NCBI GenBank assembly: GCA_000310025.1
Contig: FN648739.1
Coordinates: forward strand, 10,100-56,950
DNA from: Ectocarpus siliculosus
Lineage: Eukaryota; Sar; Phaeophyceae; Ectocarpales; Ectocarpaceae
Length of the DNA: 46,851 nucleotides
Direction of reading: 5' to 3'
Shown here: one piece after another, positions 1 to 12,289 of the stretch
Numbering within the stretch: position 1 is the first letter of the stretch
How the letters are laid out: the number at the start of each line of letters is the position of its first letter
Notes under the pieces: generated by a model
The model's database searches: none
Told to the model about the DNA's origin: nothing
Seen by the model: the letters and a program-made list of their open reading frames with translations, nothing else
Translations under genes and position numbers: made by a program

Positions 1-35
1 TTTTTTTTTTTGTTTTTGGCAAGGAAACCAGTTAC

Positions 36-55
36 GGGGGGGGGGGGGGGGGGGG
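36..55. repeat. (G)20 homopolymer at the window start
   Basis: Twenty consecutive G residues follow GTTAC and precede CTGG. It may be a real G-tract with quadruplex potential or an assembly/sequencing length uncertainty. Confidence 0.85.
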
Positions 56-1055
56 CTGGTCCGCTTCAGGCGACAACTTTCGTCGATCGGAACGATCTCG
101 AATCGAGGGTAGATAGTGCGGAACGGTTAAATGTCAGGACCTCACAAAACACGACAATAACAAAACAGCAACAGCAGAAACAGCTATGAAGTGGCAGCAA
201 CATCCCAACAAACCTGTTGCCGGTTGATGGTGTGCGGATCCACAGCCAAGAGGAGTCTGCCTGGGAGGGAGGCAAAACCTTGGCCTTGAACGTGTTGGAG
301 GGGGTTTCCTGGACAGCTAAGAGATGGTGGAGCGGGGGGCTCGATAGGGCCAGGTGAGCGTCGAGACGTCCTTGCGGAAAGTTTTTCAGGACGCATCATG
401 GTACCGTCATAACACTTAATGATGTTGTCGTTGTAAATAGTCGGGTTGGTGTATACATATGGTGACAACAGGAAAAAGCAAAAAAACAGTAGGGTCAAGC
501 GGGTGGTAACACTTTTGTTCAGCTGTGCGGTGAGCGTTGACATGCCAATACTCCAAGTCAAGGCAAGGGCTACAACGGATTGGGTAGGTGAACGCCGTCT
601 CTGCCCATTATACAAAAGAACACCATTACTTGGGTTGGGTCATGGTTTGCAGGTTTTTCTTGTGTGAAACAGAACAAGCTTTATTGGGGTTCGGATGGTT
701 GGCATCGACGTGTCGCGTTTGAATGAGAGCGGAGGCTGCACGAATCCAAACGGGCAGTGCTGTTCTGTTCGCTATGTAGCGCTGTCCAGATGTTTCGCGT
801 TGTTCTCGTTTCCTTCCCCTCCTTGTGCGCACCTGCACTCCTTCTCTGCCGTCTCTCGGTGTCGCCCTCTATTGCACTACCTCTCCATGTGCCCTCTTTC
901 CGTGCCACTTCCCTTCTTAGTCGGGCTCTGACGCTCGACGAAATGATGAGAGAACAACACCCTAGAAAGAAGTAGGTACAAATGGCAGGCACCGCTGTCA
1001 AGATGCGAACGAACTGAGAGCTTCCGTTATTTTAATGTTGTTCGACCACGTGCAG
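56..1055. other. No gene recognised
   Basis: Mixed-composition DNA with short open frames on both strands, none with recognisable motifs or paired splice sites. Confidence 0.4.
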
Positions 1056-1176
1056 GGAGGATGTCTCATTTGCTGTGGGCCTTACAGATCCCGAATCGTT
1101 TGCGAGATCCGAGGAACAAGAAGAAGAAGTGCAGCGGCAGCAGCAGCAGCAGCAGGGTGAAGGGGAAGAGAAAGGG
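1056..1176 (+). CDS. Possible acidic, Gln-rich exon of unknown gene
   Basis: An open stretch of 40 codons lies between a CAG acceptor (1053-1055) and a GTGAGT donor (1177). It encodes EDVSFAVGLTDPESFARSEE then an E/Q-rich tail with a (CAG)n-encoded Gln run. It could be an upstream exon of the U-box gene, with the LINE lying in the intervening intron; this is a guess from strand and composition. The minus-strand reading of the same DNA is hydrophobic and less plausible. Confidence 0.3.
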
Positions 1177-1641
1177 GTGAGTGAGGATGAGGAAGGAGAG
1201 GACGAGATGGCGGTTGCGAGCAGGTGACAACCTTGGTTCAAGGTCGTCATTGACACCAGGGTTTAACGAGTTGTACGTCGGGTGTAACATAGTTCGCGGA
1301 CTGGAATATTCGTATGGAGGAGGGGCTGTACTCACGTAAACGCTGTCGTATTTGGTAGACCACTGATCTCGCGCGTGAACGGGGGACAAGGCTTCGATAG
1401 ATTGACAATAGAAACCCGCGGCTCACAGTAATGAAGTTCTTGCCTTGCGTCTTTCGGTTTGATGTTTTCGTGACTGAGATTGTTTGTTTTCTGTGGACAA
1501 ATGCTGGACGAGGCCCTCTAGTTTTCTTTGTCACGTCATGCATGGAATGCCTCCAAGCACGGCCGCACCTTCGATCTTGTTCCTGGTCGTTGTCGTGCGT
1601 GCGTTTTCGGTGCACGGTATTGCAGGGAAAAACAGAACGGC

Positions 1642-1684
<43 letters not shown>

Positions 1685-2500
1685 GCAGGTGCTGCCAATG
1701 AAAGGCTCCAAACACAGCAGCGAACGTGATGGTAGCGGCGATGCCAGCTCGAAGAAAGCGGGCCAATCGGTGCGCACCTATATAACTTAACAATTCGAAT
1801 CAAGCGTGATTTCTAATCTGGACTGCCAGCCCCTCGAGTTGCAAGGGCTCTCTGAAAAAAAACAATTCTTGTGTGTCTGTACGCACTCTATCTAGGTTTT
1901 ATACTACATCACTTTTTGATCGTAAAAGGGGTCAGTACATTCTTCTTTTTCGGAGCACACAGCAGAGTGCACCTGCAGAACATACGCACAGGCACACACG
2001 CAAAGCAGACAACACACGCTCAGCGAGCAGAGCGACACATGCACAGCGGGCACGGTGGATAGAACAGGTTATTGTTTGACAAACCGAGACATTGCATGGT
2101 GCCCTCGTCTGCGACTGCTGCTGCTATTGACGCACGGGAAATTGTTGTACCACACACATGACAAACACGGAAACAGCAGCATGAGGACAGCAGCAGCCCC
2201 AAGGCCTCCAACGCACTGATTTCTTCTGTTCGGCTGTCTATATGATCCGCACTCCCGGCGCTGTGCTGCTTCGTGGGTTTTGGGGGCATGGGTGCTGCTC
2301 TAGAAGGTGTATGAGAGATGTCTACCACCTCGCCAAACTGCCGTTTGAAAAAAAGGGGTGAGATGGCCTGTTTTGGGTCGGAGACCAGCCCCATGAACCC
2401 ACGGCACCACGCAGGTGTAGAGCAATCGGGCCTCCGACACGCTAATTATTTCGGATTGGTCATGTATATGATACTGACCCTCAGCGCCGCCGCCTCTCTA
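1177..2500. other. Non-coding stretch with the CAG microsatellite
   Basis: Apart from the (CAG)13 tract I see no supported exon. A short AAAAAAAACAA run at 1855 and CA-rich DNA at 1985-2010 are simple sequence. Confidence 0.4.
1644..1682. repeat. (CAG)13 microsatellite
   Basis: Thirteen uninterrupted CAG units followed by CGGCAG. All six frames stay open across it, which creates several spurious ORFs at 1431-1803. Confidence 0.95.
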
Positions 2501-3765
2501 TCATTGTTGAGTTCGTCTACCTTTCGACAGAGGAGAGGGGGGAAGTATCTTATGTTTTGCATGCCTTAGCGGGTAGACCATTGACCACGCGTCCTCGAGA
2601 AGACGGAGCATTTTCCCACAGGACCGATCACCGATGGCCAATCGTTCTTTCCTACTTTGCCAAAGGTGTCTCAATAATGTCTTCCCTAGTCTATCTGTCC
2701 GAATGATATCACTTCCCGCCTTTTCAAACCACTTCCTACTCCCCAGTACAGCTACCGTATTCTCCTCTCTATTCCATGCTTCAAACATCTCCCTGTACCT
2801 CCCTTCTATTTTTTTCCAGCTCATTCATGTACACTCCCCTCTCCTTTTCGTACAACTGACATTCCGCGACTTGTACATGAACACGGTCTTCGCACTCGAA
2901 GCCGCAATCACATTTGAACTTGTCGTCTTCGTCTTCTACCGTCCTATGCCTTCGTCGACGTTCTCGAAGGCCTATGTCCCCGGTCCTGAATTTGACCTTC
3001 AGCTGTGCCCCTGCATCCATTGGTCCGTGTCGGTAATCCTTGAACCCTATTCCTTCTTTCAACTTTCCGTACAATTCTAGACCCTCCTTATCCTCGGTGT
3101 CTTTCCTTTGATTATGTTCTTCTCTCTCGGCACAAGCAACAGATATCTTCTCCTTGAACCCCTGTAGACCCTCCGTTTCCAGCGTTTCATCGTCGTCGAT
3201 TTCGAACCCCTTCCGTACGTCCTCTACAACCTTGACCCATTCCGTGGGTTGTCTACCCCTCTTTTTGTTTGTCCACTTCGCCTCCCATACTACTCTCGGC
3301 AACCTTTCCTCTCCCATCCCGCACATGCGATACTGCCATGTTAGCTTCCTTGCGTCTCTTCCCGACCGTAGGGATTGGATCTCCAATTCTGCCGTGACGG
3401 CTGCATTACTTATGCGCTTGGAGCATCCTAGGATGATTTTCGCTGCTTTCATCTGCGCCGTCTCGAGTTCTTTCACTACCTTCTTGCTTCCTTCCCATAC
3501 TTCTCCGGCGTACTCTAGCGGCGGTACGATTACGCCCTCCAAAACCGTCAATTTGAAACGTGTATCGAGCAGTCTTTTGCGATCTCTACTCCGAGGTATG
3601 TGTACTGGTCCACTACTGCAATCCCCTCGATCCCCCGCTTCCATCTATATTCTACTGGTTCCTTCCTGTCCTCGTGGCATACCATGACGGCACTCTTCCT
3701 AACGTTGGCAGACAATCACCACTTATCAGTAAACTTCTTCGCCGCGTCAATTTGACGTTTCGACA
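2501..3765 (-). pseudogene. 5'-truncated LINE (non-LTR retrotransposon), RT C-terminal region
   Basis: Read on the minus strand it begins abruptly near 3765 with IDAAKKFTDKW then, after a stop near 3715, LSANVRKSAVMV and DQYTYLGVEIAKD. A frame change near 3555 leads into LTVLEGVIVPPLEYAGEVW, METAQ-like ELETAQMKAAKIILGCS and ARKLTWQYRM, the thumb/connection region of LINE RTs. A C-terminal zinc-ribbon-like CDCGFE...RVHVQVAECQLY follows. A second frame change in an A-rich run near 2825 continues into WNREENTVAVLG. The catalytic FADD region and ORF1 are missing. Truncation at the 5' end is typical of LINE insertion. Plus-strand ORFs here are shadows. Confidence 0.8.
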
Positions 3766-4698
3766 GGGGGCGTTAAAAAAGGGGGGTCACCACGGGAAAA
3801 ATGAGGGGAAGGACTTGAGGAAATCGCAGGCGACACCCAGTCTGTGACACTACTCCCTACCCCCAGTGCTGAAAACAGCAGGCCGGGTGGACAGGGTCTT
3901 TACAAGTGTGCTGTCCTCTCTGTTGGTGCTCATTTTTGTGCTTGTGCCACGGCTCCATGGTGAGCAAAGCCAATTTGACCTGTTGTGTGTCAAGCAAGGC
4001 GTGCATGCAGCGATAGGAAACGCTTGTTTGCGCCGATTTTTTATTGACCGATGGGGGATTTGTTTTGTTTTTATCGGTTAGACCGTTTTTTTTTAGGGGG
4101 TCGATACGTAGGAATATCCCTCTCAGTCACGCACTTCCGCCAGTGGACGCACACGTCTGACAACAGCTACATCTATCAGCTGTCGCTCGTTGTGGCGATA
4201 GCTATACTGTCTTCGTGAAGTCCACTCATTTCTCGTGCGACAATGCCGCGCGGCGTTCGCGGGTGGAGATGGAAGGAGGAGGACAACTACCCTCCATGCC
4301 GGTCGTTGCATTTTGCGCCAGGCGCCCTCCCCTCCGTGTCATTTCCAACGCAACAGCAGAGTCCGTCCCCCTCTCGATTTCCATTCGATGTTCCACACGT
4401 ATATTTCACCCTGAATAATTCGGGTCCCGGCCCTCTTGTCCGAGAGATGATACTAGTCCTTCTTGCGAGCAGCCCTTTCTTCCCAAAGAAGGATTCGAGT
4501 GTCTTCTTCAGAACGATTCGAGTGGGTGTTACAACATTTCGTTCGTTCAAGGCTGACACACATTGTCTTGGCATAGCAGCGCTCTGTCCGAGAATGCTAC
4601 ATTCCTTGTTGAAGCCATCACCTTATTTTGTGTGCACCACTCGCTTTCGAGAGCGGCGCTCGCTCTCGCGCCAGGACATAGCGTAAGCGTCGCAATGT
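3766..4698. other. Region between LINE and U-box exon, no gene recognised
   Basis: The frames at 4243-4686 (plus) and 4287-4574 (minus) overlap each other and show no domain motif. This may be intron or 5' flank of the U-box gene. Confidence 0.4.
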
Positions 4699-5813
4699 AT
4701 GTCAGAGTGTAGCAACAGGCAGCGGGTGACCCGCGTTACCTCCCTCGCGTCCGTGCTCCCTGTGTCATCGCTACCATCACCGCCTCTGTTCGTGTCGCCG
4801 CAACAGCAGCAGCAGCAGCACCAGCAGCATCAACATCTTTGCCCCATCACGAGGTGCCCGATGGAAGACCCGGCCGTCGCTGCGGACGGCTACACATACG
4901 AGAGGTATGATTTCACATACGTAAAGCATGATGTCGGAGTTGTTTTCAGTCTGTGGTATGTGTCTTGTTTGGTTCTTTGGTTTCCCAGTATTCAAGGCTA
5001 ATAGTTTTTTTTTTGTCTGTCACACGGCTCTGCTGTTCTTAACACAAGATTCCTCTGCAGTGCAGGCCTTCATTTCTATTGGCTGGAAGCTTGCGGAGCC
5101 TCGAAGTTCTCCGAAGTGCATAGGGAACTCAGAGTTTTGTTTTTTTTTGTCACTCCATCCAACCTCAAAATACAGAGACTTTTTGCATGTGTTTGGCGTC
5201 CCCTCGGAAGCGAGCATCGTTTTCCATGCCTGCTGCTGCTGCTGCTGCGGTGGTTGTTGTTGCTGCTGCCTTGACGTGAATAGTAGCACACCGCTGTTGA
5301 CCTATCATCGTACACCGCGCGATAGCCGGTCACGAAACAATATCCGTGGTGTGGCCACAGGGTGATCCAAATGCTTGCAAACGATTGAGGAAGATCCCCG
5401 TCAGTTTCCGGAGTACGTTTGTTTGCAAGGAGGAAACATCGCATACCTATCAAAGTTGATAATGGTGAGCAAGCTCATTTTGGGTGTGTAGGATCTTACC
5501 AGATGTCAATTTTCGTGCTCAAGTGCTGCGTGTGCCAAACCTTGTTGGATTGTTGCTTCCTCCCTTGTGGTCTCATCGCTCGAGGTAGCTTACCACTCTA
5601 CGGTTGGCATCTCAATTGAACACCTCCGATCGACGGATCTAACCTTTCTTGGTGTTTTGTTTATTCAACAGGACCGCCATCGAGTGCTGGCTTTCGGAGC
5701 ACGATACAAGTCCCGTCACCGGCAAGGCCCTCGAGACAAAGGTGGTCTTCAAGAATTGGTCGCTCGTTTCCTCGTCGCCATCTCCTTCCTTCTCTTCGGA
5801 GCCTGGAAGATGA
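4699..5813 (+). CDS. U-box E3 ubiquitin ligase with polyQ tract (two exons seen: 4699-4904, 5672-5813)
   Basis: The first exon encodes a Ser/Pro-rich start, a Q6HQQHQH tract, then HLCPITRCPMEDPAVAADGY and TYE, the front half of a U-box. The donor is GAG-AG|GTATGA at 4904/4905. The second exon follows TTTGTTTATTCAACAG and completes the domain in frame: R-TAIECWLSEHDTSPVTGKAL and TKVVFKNWSL. U-box proteins recruit E2 enzymes to ubiquitinate substrates. The frame ends at TGA 5811-5813, shortly after the domain. A hidden donor near 5763 could lead to further exons, and upstream exons may exist (see 1056-1176), so both gene ends are uncertain. The Met at 4699 is the first in this frame but not proven. 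Confidence 0.72.
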
Positions 5814-6604
5814 GGAGGGGCGAGGGAGGAAAAAAAGAGAGAAATGATGTTTCTTTCGGCGGGTCAAGTGGTCTTACTTTTGTTTTCCCTCCGTTCATAC
5901 TTGTCAATGACGGAGAGATTTGCTGTTTGAGCCTATCCCCTGTTCCGCCGAAAAGCAGTTATCTGTGCAAAAGCAGTTGTATGAATGCTATTTGGCTTGA
6001 CGACAGCAATGACTTTTTCCGGTCTGCGGGCCGATCCCTGTTCGCTTCTTCCTTCTTCCTGAAGCAAACGACAAGGCACGAGAGGTCTTCTTTTTGAATC
6101 ATGGTCAGCTTTGTTGTGCACTGCTTGGGTGGAGAAGCACTTGTTCGAAGGAGCTCGTACTGGTGATGCACAAGCAACGCTTCTGCAGAGTGAGAATATT
6201 TGAATTTCTCAAGAACTGTAAATACATTGCATGTGTCCAGCATCCCGCTGGTTTCGCGTTTGGATTGGGGCTGGCAACGCCCTCAGACTGTGAATGTAGG
6301 GGCAAGCCCGAGAACTGACGTCATCCTGGTATGATTTCATTTCTTCTCTTGCTTCTATTTTCACTTGCCAGCTCGTCCTGGTTTGATAAACACCTTCCTG
6401 TACAGTATAGGTTGTCGATCACGACTCAGACGAAGACATAGCTAGATCGACTTGATAATACTCCGGACATTTGACGTTGTGTAACGGTAGATTATAGTGA
6501 TAGCATCACCGTTGGAAAACTGGGAATACGAAAACAGATCTCACGTACAATCAACACCGACTCTCATGAGGAAGAAGAGCACGTACGTTGCAGCCCTACA
6601 TAGG

Positions 6605-6690
6605 TCGTTTACGCCTGTGAGCGTGAGAGAGGACCACGGAGTACGTTAGGACGTAAAGCGAAAGAAGAGCTAGACAACAGAGGTGGCCAC
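6605..6690. repeat. Dispersed repeat fragment, copy 1
   Basis: GTGAGCGTGAGAGAGGACCA followed by CGGAGTACGT resembles 29477-29510 (GTGAGCGCGAGAGAGGACAA then CGAAGTACGT); similarity runs on with gaps for about 80 bp. Confidence 0.6.
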
Positions 6691-7029
6691 AAAGCTCTAG
6701 AGTCAAATGCGATACACCCCACACGTGCGAGAACCGAACGATACATCTCTCTGGTGTCATCACCATCCCTGTCTGTGTCGTCGACGCAACTCTATGCGTG
6801 TTCCACTTTCGATCGTCGTTCGTCATCGTCAGGGCACCGTGCCCGGTAAGGGTTCATAGCTCCCCACGAACTGCTGTGGTGTTATAGCAATAGCACTCCG
6901 GATATGGTGTTTTTTTCAACATACTTCGAAGTACGACGTGGTAACGATGGGGTCTCATGTCACTCGAGGGAGCACGATCCTAGGAAATCATGTGGTTGGT
7001 TTTTAATGAGCGTGGATGCAAGTCGCGTA

Positions 7030-7144
7030 GCCCGGTCGACTACTCCCGGGCCCTCCCACACTATTTGACAAATGCATTCAGCTTCCATGGAAGTGAATTT
7101 TGACTTCCAGTCGTTGCCCGGTCGACTACTCCCGGGCCCTCCCA
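7030..7144. repeat. 29-bp perfect direct repeat pair
   Basis: GCCCGGTCGACTACTCCCGG plus GCCCTCCCA occurs at 7030-7058 and 7116-7144, separated by 57 bp. Confidence 0.9.
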
Positions 7145-8965
7145 GCACGATTCATGTAAAGCTCATCGTATTGCCTCATGCGCGGCATGCTGCAGCTTCC
7201 GGCAAACATACAACAAGAACCGGACACCGCTACGCTTCTCCGAACGAGAACCTATGACCTCGTCGTGGATTCTATCCCGGAGTTCGACTACAGAAAGCCT
7301 CGAGGGGATACTAGATTAATGCCTCCTCGGGCCCACGCGCAGACGAAAACGGACAGTTTTCGCCCGGTCTGCCCCCCATTTTCATGGGACAAGACACATA
7401 CCGCTAACCCACATGATTGCGCTTCCTTTTTATCCACACTTTCCAAATCAAGTAAGGCCATAATCAAGAACTGACCCAGTGTACATCCAAGGCATCGACA
7501 TTATGCAATAGGTCGCTCATTCAAGTTTCAAAAGGTGAAAATGATGAAGGTAAGTACTCGGTCATAGCCAGATGGAAGATTTAGACCCTGATGGCAAGGC
7601 CTACACGTATATTTTGCCGGAAACGCCTTGTACGAAACAATGAATGACCCAATATACTTCCTCTGTCCCATAAATCTAGTCGAATATGGGCGACATGTAC
7701 TTATAAGGTACAAAACTACCGTTCTAGTTAGGTTCGTTCGAAGCTCATACCCAAACACCATCCATACTACCATAGATTCCACGCCCGCTTGTGCTCTACC
7801 TTCCCAGGCTAAATCGCTCTTCATTCAACCGAAGAATGCAGTTTACTTCAAGACGGCCAGCCTACGGTCGCTCCCTAAATGATACAGTATGTGTACGCGT
7901 GAAAAAATGCACTTCTCGAATGTATATCGTTCATGTTGCTTTCACTGGTCCTCCACAGACGACAACCAGCTCCATGTCCAACTTGGTGAACTTTCCTGCC
8001 TTCTTTCGCCCTCGTCGACGGGCTCAGAGGTCGTTCACTGCTGCGGCTGTTCACACGTGCAGCCGTTCGGGTCTCCGCTCAGTGTCTTTTCATACCCCGT
8101 ACCGGTCCAACTGACGCAAGAGCCTTCCTCCCGTGGTCACAAGCAAGCACCGTTCTAGAAATGAAATACCGGCAAATACGGAAATACAAAACGGAAACGG
8201 AAACAACCCTCCAAAAGTGAAAATACCTGACCGGAAGACGAGGGAACCCGGCAAAAAATGAAATACCATTCAAACGAACAACAAAATAGAGATGAAGGCG
8301 GGATGCGTTCGCCACCGGGGTTGTTCAGGAAACAGGAAAATACACGTTCAACCCGTCCAAGCTCTACCGTTTCTAGAGATTCTCCTGCAACATCAGAAAT
8401 TTTCTTTACCACGACCATGTCTCGAGTGAAGTCGATCGTTCCCATCCCCGTTGCTTTCTCGTGTTCCCCAGAGTCGCTTCTCTTTCTCACCATAGCACCA
8501 GCAAAAATAAGGAAATAATTCGTGACATGTGATCATGTGTTTCCTTTTCTATTCCTGTTGTCGTCCGTCCCCGTTCAAGCGGCTGCCAAAGGGCCCACAC
8601 TTGCCGAAACAACTCAACAATAATTCTTGGCGCCAAGGCCGACTCTTTCACCACTCGCCCACCTAAATAGCCCCAGTTGAAGGACTACGAGTATCCTATC
8701 AAGACCGACTTGTTCAGCTTATGTTTCACTTTCGCTTCCCATTCGAGGTTTACTTTCGCCGATCACCTTGTTAGCTCCACCTTGCAGACTTCTCCAATAC
8801 ACTTAAGCACATGGTTCCGAAATAATAGCCTGGGGCACCCCAAGGCAATTGCAACTGATTGCGCATGCCCACGCTATTCCTCCGGTTCAAACATCTCGAA
8901 AAACTCTTCATCAAGCAGGGCGAAGATCTTTCATGTTCATGTGCTGCTGGTACACTATTGCTGGA

Positions 8966-11900
8966 CTAGGAAGCGGTGATGGCAGCGGCGGTGATGGTTC
9001 CGTCCGCATTGGCAATAAACTCCTGCCCACCGATGAGCACCTGTGCGAGTGTGAGAGCGCCGCAGAACAGCATCCAAAGGGCGGCAAACGAAAGAGCCGG
9101 TTCAGCACGTTACATACCTAGTTGCCCGAGCCATGAACATTGCATGACAGGATGACTACAGGGCTTCAGGTTGTATCATTCAATACACTATTTACCTCGC
9201 TGCGTCGGCCGTTGTGGAGACAAATTTCAGCAATGTTTACTTGCCGGCTTCGCATTAAAGAGTTGAACCCCGAAGAAGAATACCCCAAACAGTGAGGGAC
9301 TCTTCAACCAGGAGCGCCGTGGAAATGCTTACCTCATCAGCCACCACAAGAGCAACGCATCGTTTGCCGGCGGCGACACCGGCAGGCACGGACACAGTCA
9401 CCGAAAACTCCAGCTCCACGCCGCCTTCAACGTCCTCGTGGCCTTCGCTGGGAACTTGCGTGTGCCCCCAGGAGTTCAGTTCAAAATCTGAATCCCTGCA
9501 GGCCCATTCGATGTCAACCTTGTTATACGTCACCGCCTCGATCCCCTGCGTAGGTCCGTGTGCCACCGCCAAGCGAGGGAATTGGTTATGGGGCGCCCAA
9601 AGGGGTGCCTTCATCTTTAGTATGCGGCTGAAAAGAAACATCTCGTATTGTTGGTTCGAACGACAGCTACAATTCCATGAGACGATGATTTTCGATCGAT
9701 GCTGGTCTCCGACTCCCTGCACCATCGAGCGCGAAGAACCCCAAAGATGGCCGATTGGTATGATATGTATGGTGGGTCTACATGTGGTGGGGCCACCGTG
9801 CACATGCCTCCAGAATCTTCTCGACGATGTCCGAAGAGTCGCTCGAAGTCGTCTCGACGACTCCACCAGTTCCGAGGGCAACCGTGTCCATGTCGTCGCC
9901 CGCCCCAGGAGCCTTGAGGGCAAGGATCTATAATCGTACGAACGGCAAGGCAGGGGCCATTGTGACGTACGTGAAAGAAGCTCTGTGGTGACACAAGTCT
10001 GCCATTCCTTGACCCTCTCGTTCAGTTCACACGAAAGCCATAAACCGTTAGAAGAACGCAAAACAGATTAGTTCCGTGCCTACCAACAGCGTAAAAGGGC
10101 TGTTCGTTGTGTAGTTGACACGTCGCTTGCTGAGCAGAGGCGATATATATTGTTTTAGTCTTTTTTCCGCTTTCCCCGATACATCACGAGCGACGTCTGA
10201 CCTTCTGTCTAATGTAAGTTTCATTCATTTTTCGCATAGACATGTTTCGGTTTCTCTTGATCCGCTGTTTCATCGACTTTTCGAAGTGCGTACCCTATTC
10301 GGGATAGTTGACCCGTGACTACGGAAGACGTCGTTACTGGTCAGCCTCCCTGTCGGCGTCACCTTGATGTTCTTCGCCAAGCAGGTCGAAATAACCTGGT
10401 CGAGAGAATAGTATTCGTCCGCAAGTGCACTGCCGTCGCCAGGTACATGGAAGCTCGCGTCGGTCGTGATGACCAATATCTGAGGAGGGTTGGGCCCGAA
10501 GAATTACATAAGTTGTAGAGTGGTCGCTTGAGTACCTTGTCAGGTTCTCTGCGTATCGGACGTACCGGTAGTACAATTGAAACTCCGCCTAGTATATCCG
10601 AGGGGTGGACTGGGGCTAAAAGTACAGTAATTGTCGAATCTTTCACTGCCAATGGCTGATCAGCACACGAAAAGTGGTGGGCACGCCGCACTAGGCGCGA
10701 AAAGTGTTCCGCCCACTCAAGCGCGGACGAGTTGCGACACGTCCAAGTGTTACCATGTAAAAAATATGGTAGGCGTAGGAACTGCGACAGGTTTGTGCTG
10801 TGTGCACTGGTTCAATGATTGCAAAGAAGTGCGGTGCACTCGTTCTTCGTGTGCGCTGACGCTGACCAACGTCACAACGCATCTATTAGCTCGTACTTTT
10901 GTTACCGCAACATGTACTTCGACCCGTCACGGCTGCAAATGCCACCAATTCGCAATACCCACACCTTGAGGGCGGCGTCGCGCCAGGCCCATCCCTCGGC
11001 CGCGCTGACGAGCGCAACGGTCTGGCTCTCCGGTCCATCTCCACCACTTCCTAACTCGAGAGAATTGACGGCGGAGAGGAAGCTTGCGCGCTCTTCTTCG
11101 AAGCACGCGGAAACTTCCTCTTCCGTCCCTTCGCCGCAGTTTCCGAACGGTTTTAGCTCCGTGTATGCAGAGTCGGTAGAGGACCCCACCTCCTGGGGGG
11201 GGGAATTGGAGTCGGTATTAGATGGAATGAAGCTACGCGATTCGTGGAGCCTCCGTTGTTTTTCGGATTTCTCGTATTCAGCGAATTCGTTCGCGGGAAA
11301 AGCGCGACCATGCCCCATGCAATTGGTCTCAGTTCTAACCAATTATTATCTTGCAGTTGTCGGGGGTTCACCCCGTACCGTAGGACGCAAGGTTGAAGAT
11401 CAATTCTCGGTGAACTGCCGATGGTCGGCCCGCATATAGAGAAGTGTTGATGATCATATCCGAAAAAGTGGCGGGCGCACGGACCGTGTGTGTGGATACG
11501 AACATGTTCAAGGCACAGCACAACTTGCCATCCTGGCCCCGCCCTATTAGTGTGCCGTCGACCCGCACGGTGATACAATGGAGAATACTTCTTTACGCGA
11601 CGGTTGCTGTCTTGCGGCCAGCAGCCGGACATGTAGAGGTGCTTCTGAGCTGCCTCCAAAACACACACGCTCCGATATCCTGCTGCCGCTAGAGAGCTTT
11701 GCCATGCACGGTGTACTTAGCCACCGACGGCCGGGAACGCTTACCCACGTAGCATGTATTACAAAAGAGTGTATCAAAATCCTGCAATAATTTTTGTGTC
11801 TATAAAGACCAACGACATTTACGCCGTGTGCACACAACCACCCCGTATCACAATTGCGATATTTCTCACGGGGAAGTCAGAGTAGCTGCCGAGTGCCAGC

Positions 11901-12289
11901 CGATTATCGTCGACGTCCACCCCGGCACTGTCCGTTGACAATGCTTCCACCAGATCCGCAGCCAAGACCTTAAGATTGGCGATATCGTCCCTGCGTGTTG
12001 TATTTGGCGGAGTGACAGAGGTGTGGGACGCTTGATGCACGCTTGCGGACCGGGCGAGAAAACACACGTAACGGATGGGCTTGACCAGGTTAAAAATTCG
12101 ATGCTCACCCGTAGCTGCCGGAAACATCGACGAGGAGGCCGAAGTCCACGCTTGATTCAGCTAGGCCAGGCACTTGCACCGAAAACGATACGGTCAAGGA
12201 CTTGCGCTCGCCGCCCGCTGGTGCCGCCGAACAAGTAGGCAACGAGTCCATGTATCCGTCGCCGGCGTCTACGGGTCTCATTTCCAAAT
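8966..12289 (-). CDS. VWA domain with integrin-beta I-like motifs and C-terminus (exons 12109-12289 to 8966-9040)
   Basis: The MIDAS motif DVSGS lies in FGLLVDVSGSYG at the end of exon 12109-12289 and runs into DDIANLKVLAADL in 11870-11990, ending LALGSYSDFP. Exon 10965-11192 gives GGDGPESQTVAL. Exon 10363-10479 gives ILVITTDASFHVPGDGSAL. Exon 9808-9927 gives ETTSSDSSDIVEKILE. Exon 9333-9545 gives GIEAVTYNKVDIEW and CVALVVADE. The terminal exon 8966-9040 gives VLIGGQEFIANAD and a TAG. DD after MIDAS, GG-D-PE, TTD-FH-GDG and DSS-IV all follow the order of integrin beta I-like domains. The role is probably metal-dependent ligand binding outside the cell. The intron after 9808 uses a GC donor. 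Confidence 0.7.

Larger units (their letters stand above)
5814..8965. other. Intergenic or unresolved region between the U-box gene and the 3' end of the large gene
   Basis: Contains a 29-bp direct repeat (7030/7116) and a dispersed-repeat fragment (6605-6690). Two minus-strand stretches could be exons but are not supported: 7570-7640 (KYTCRPCHQG...PSGYD, flanked by AAG and GTACTT) and 8330-8493 (RKRSDSGEHEK...ISDVAGESLETVE). Nothing else recognised. Confidence 0.4.

Noticed and set aside
1431-1803. Several overlapping ORFs with Ala, Gln, Leu or Cys runs
   Set aside because: They are all produced by the (CAG)13 repeat, which keeps every frame open; no other coding evidence.
3154-3687. 177-codon plus-strand ORF over the LINE
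   Set aside because: It is the antisense shadow of the LINE RT frame.
9041-9110. Hydrophobic stretch SFAALWMLFCGALTLAQ that looked like a transmembrane segment or a signal peptide
   Set aside because: It lacks an acceptor in its frame and is better explained as the pyrimidine-rich tract before the CACAG acceptor of the terminal exon at 8966-9040.
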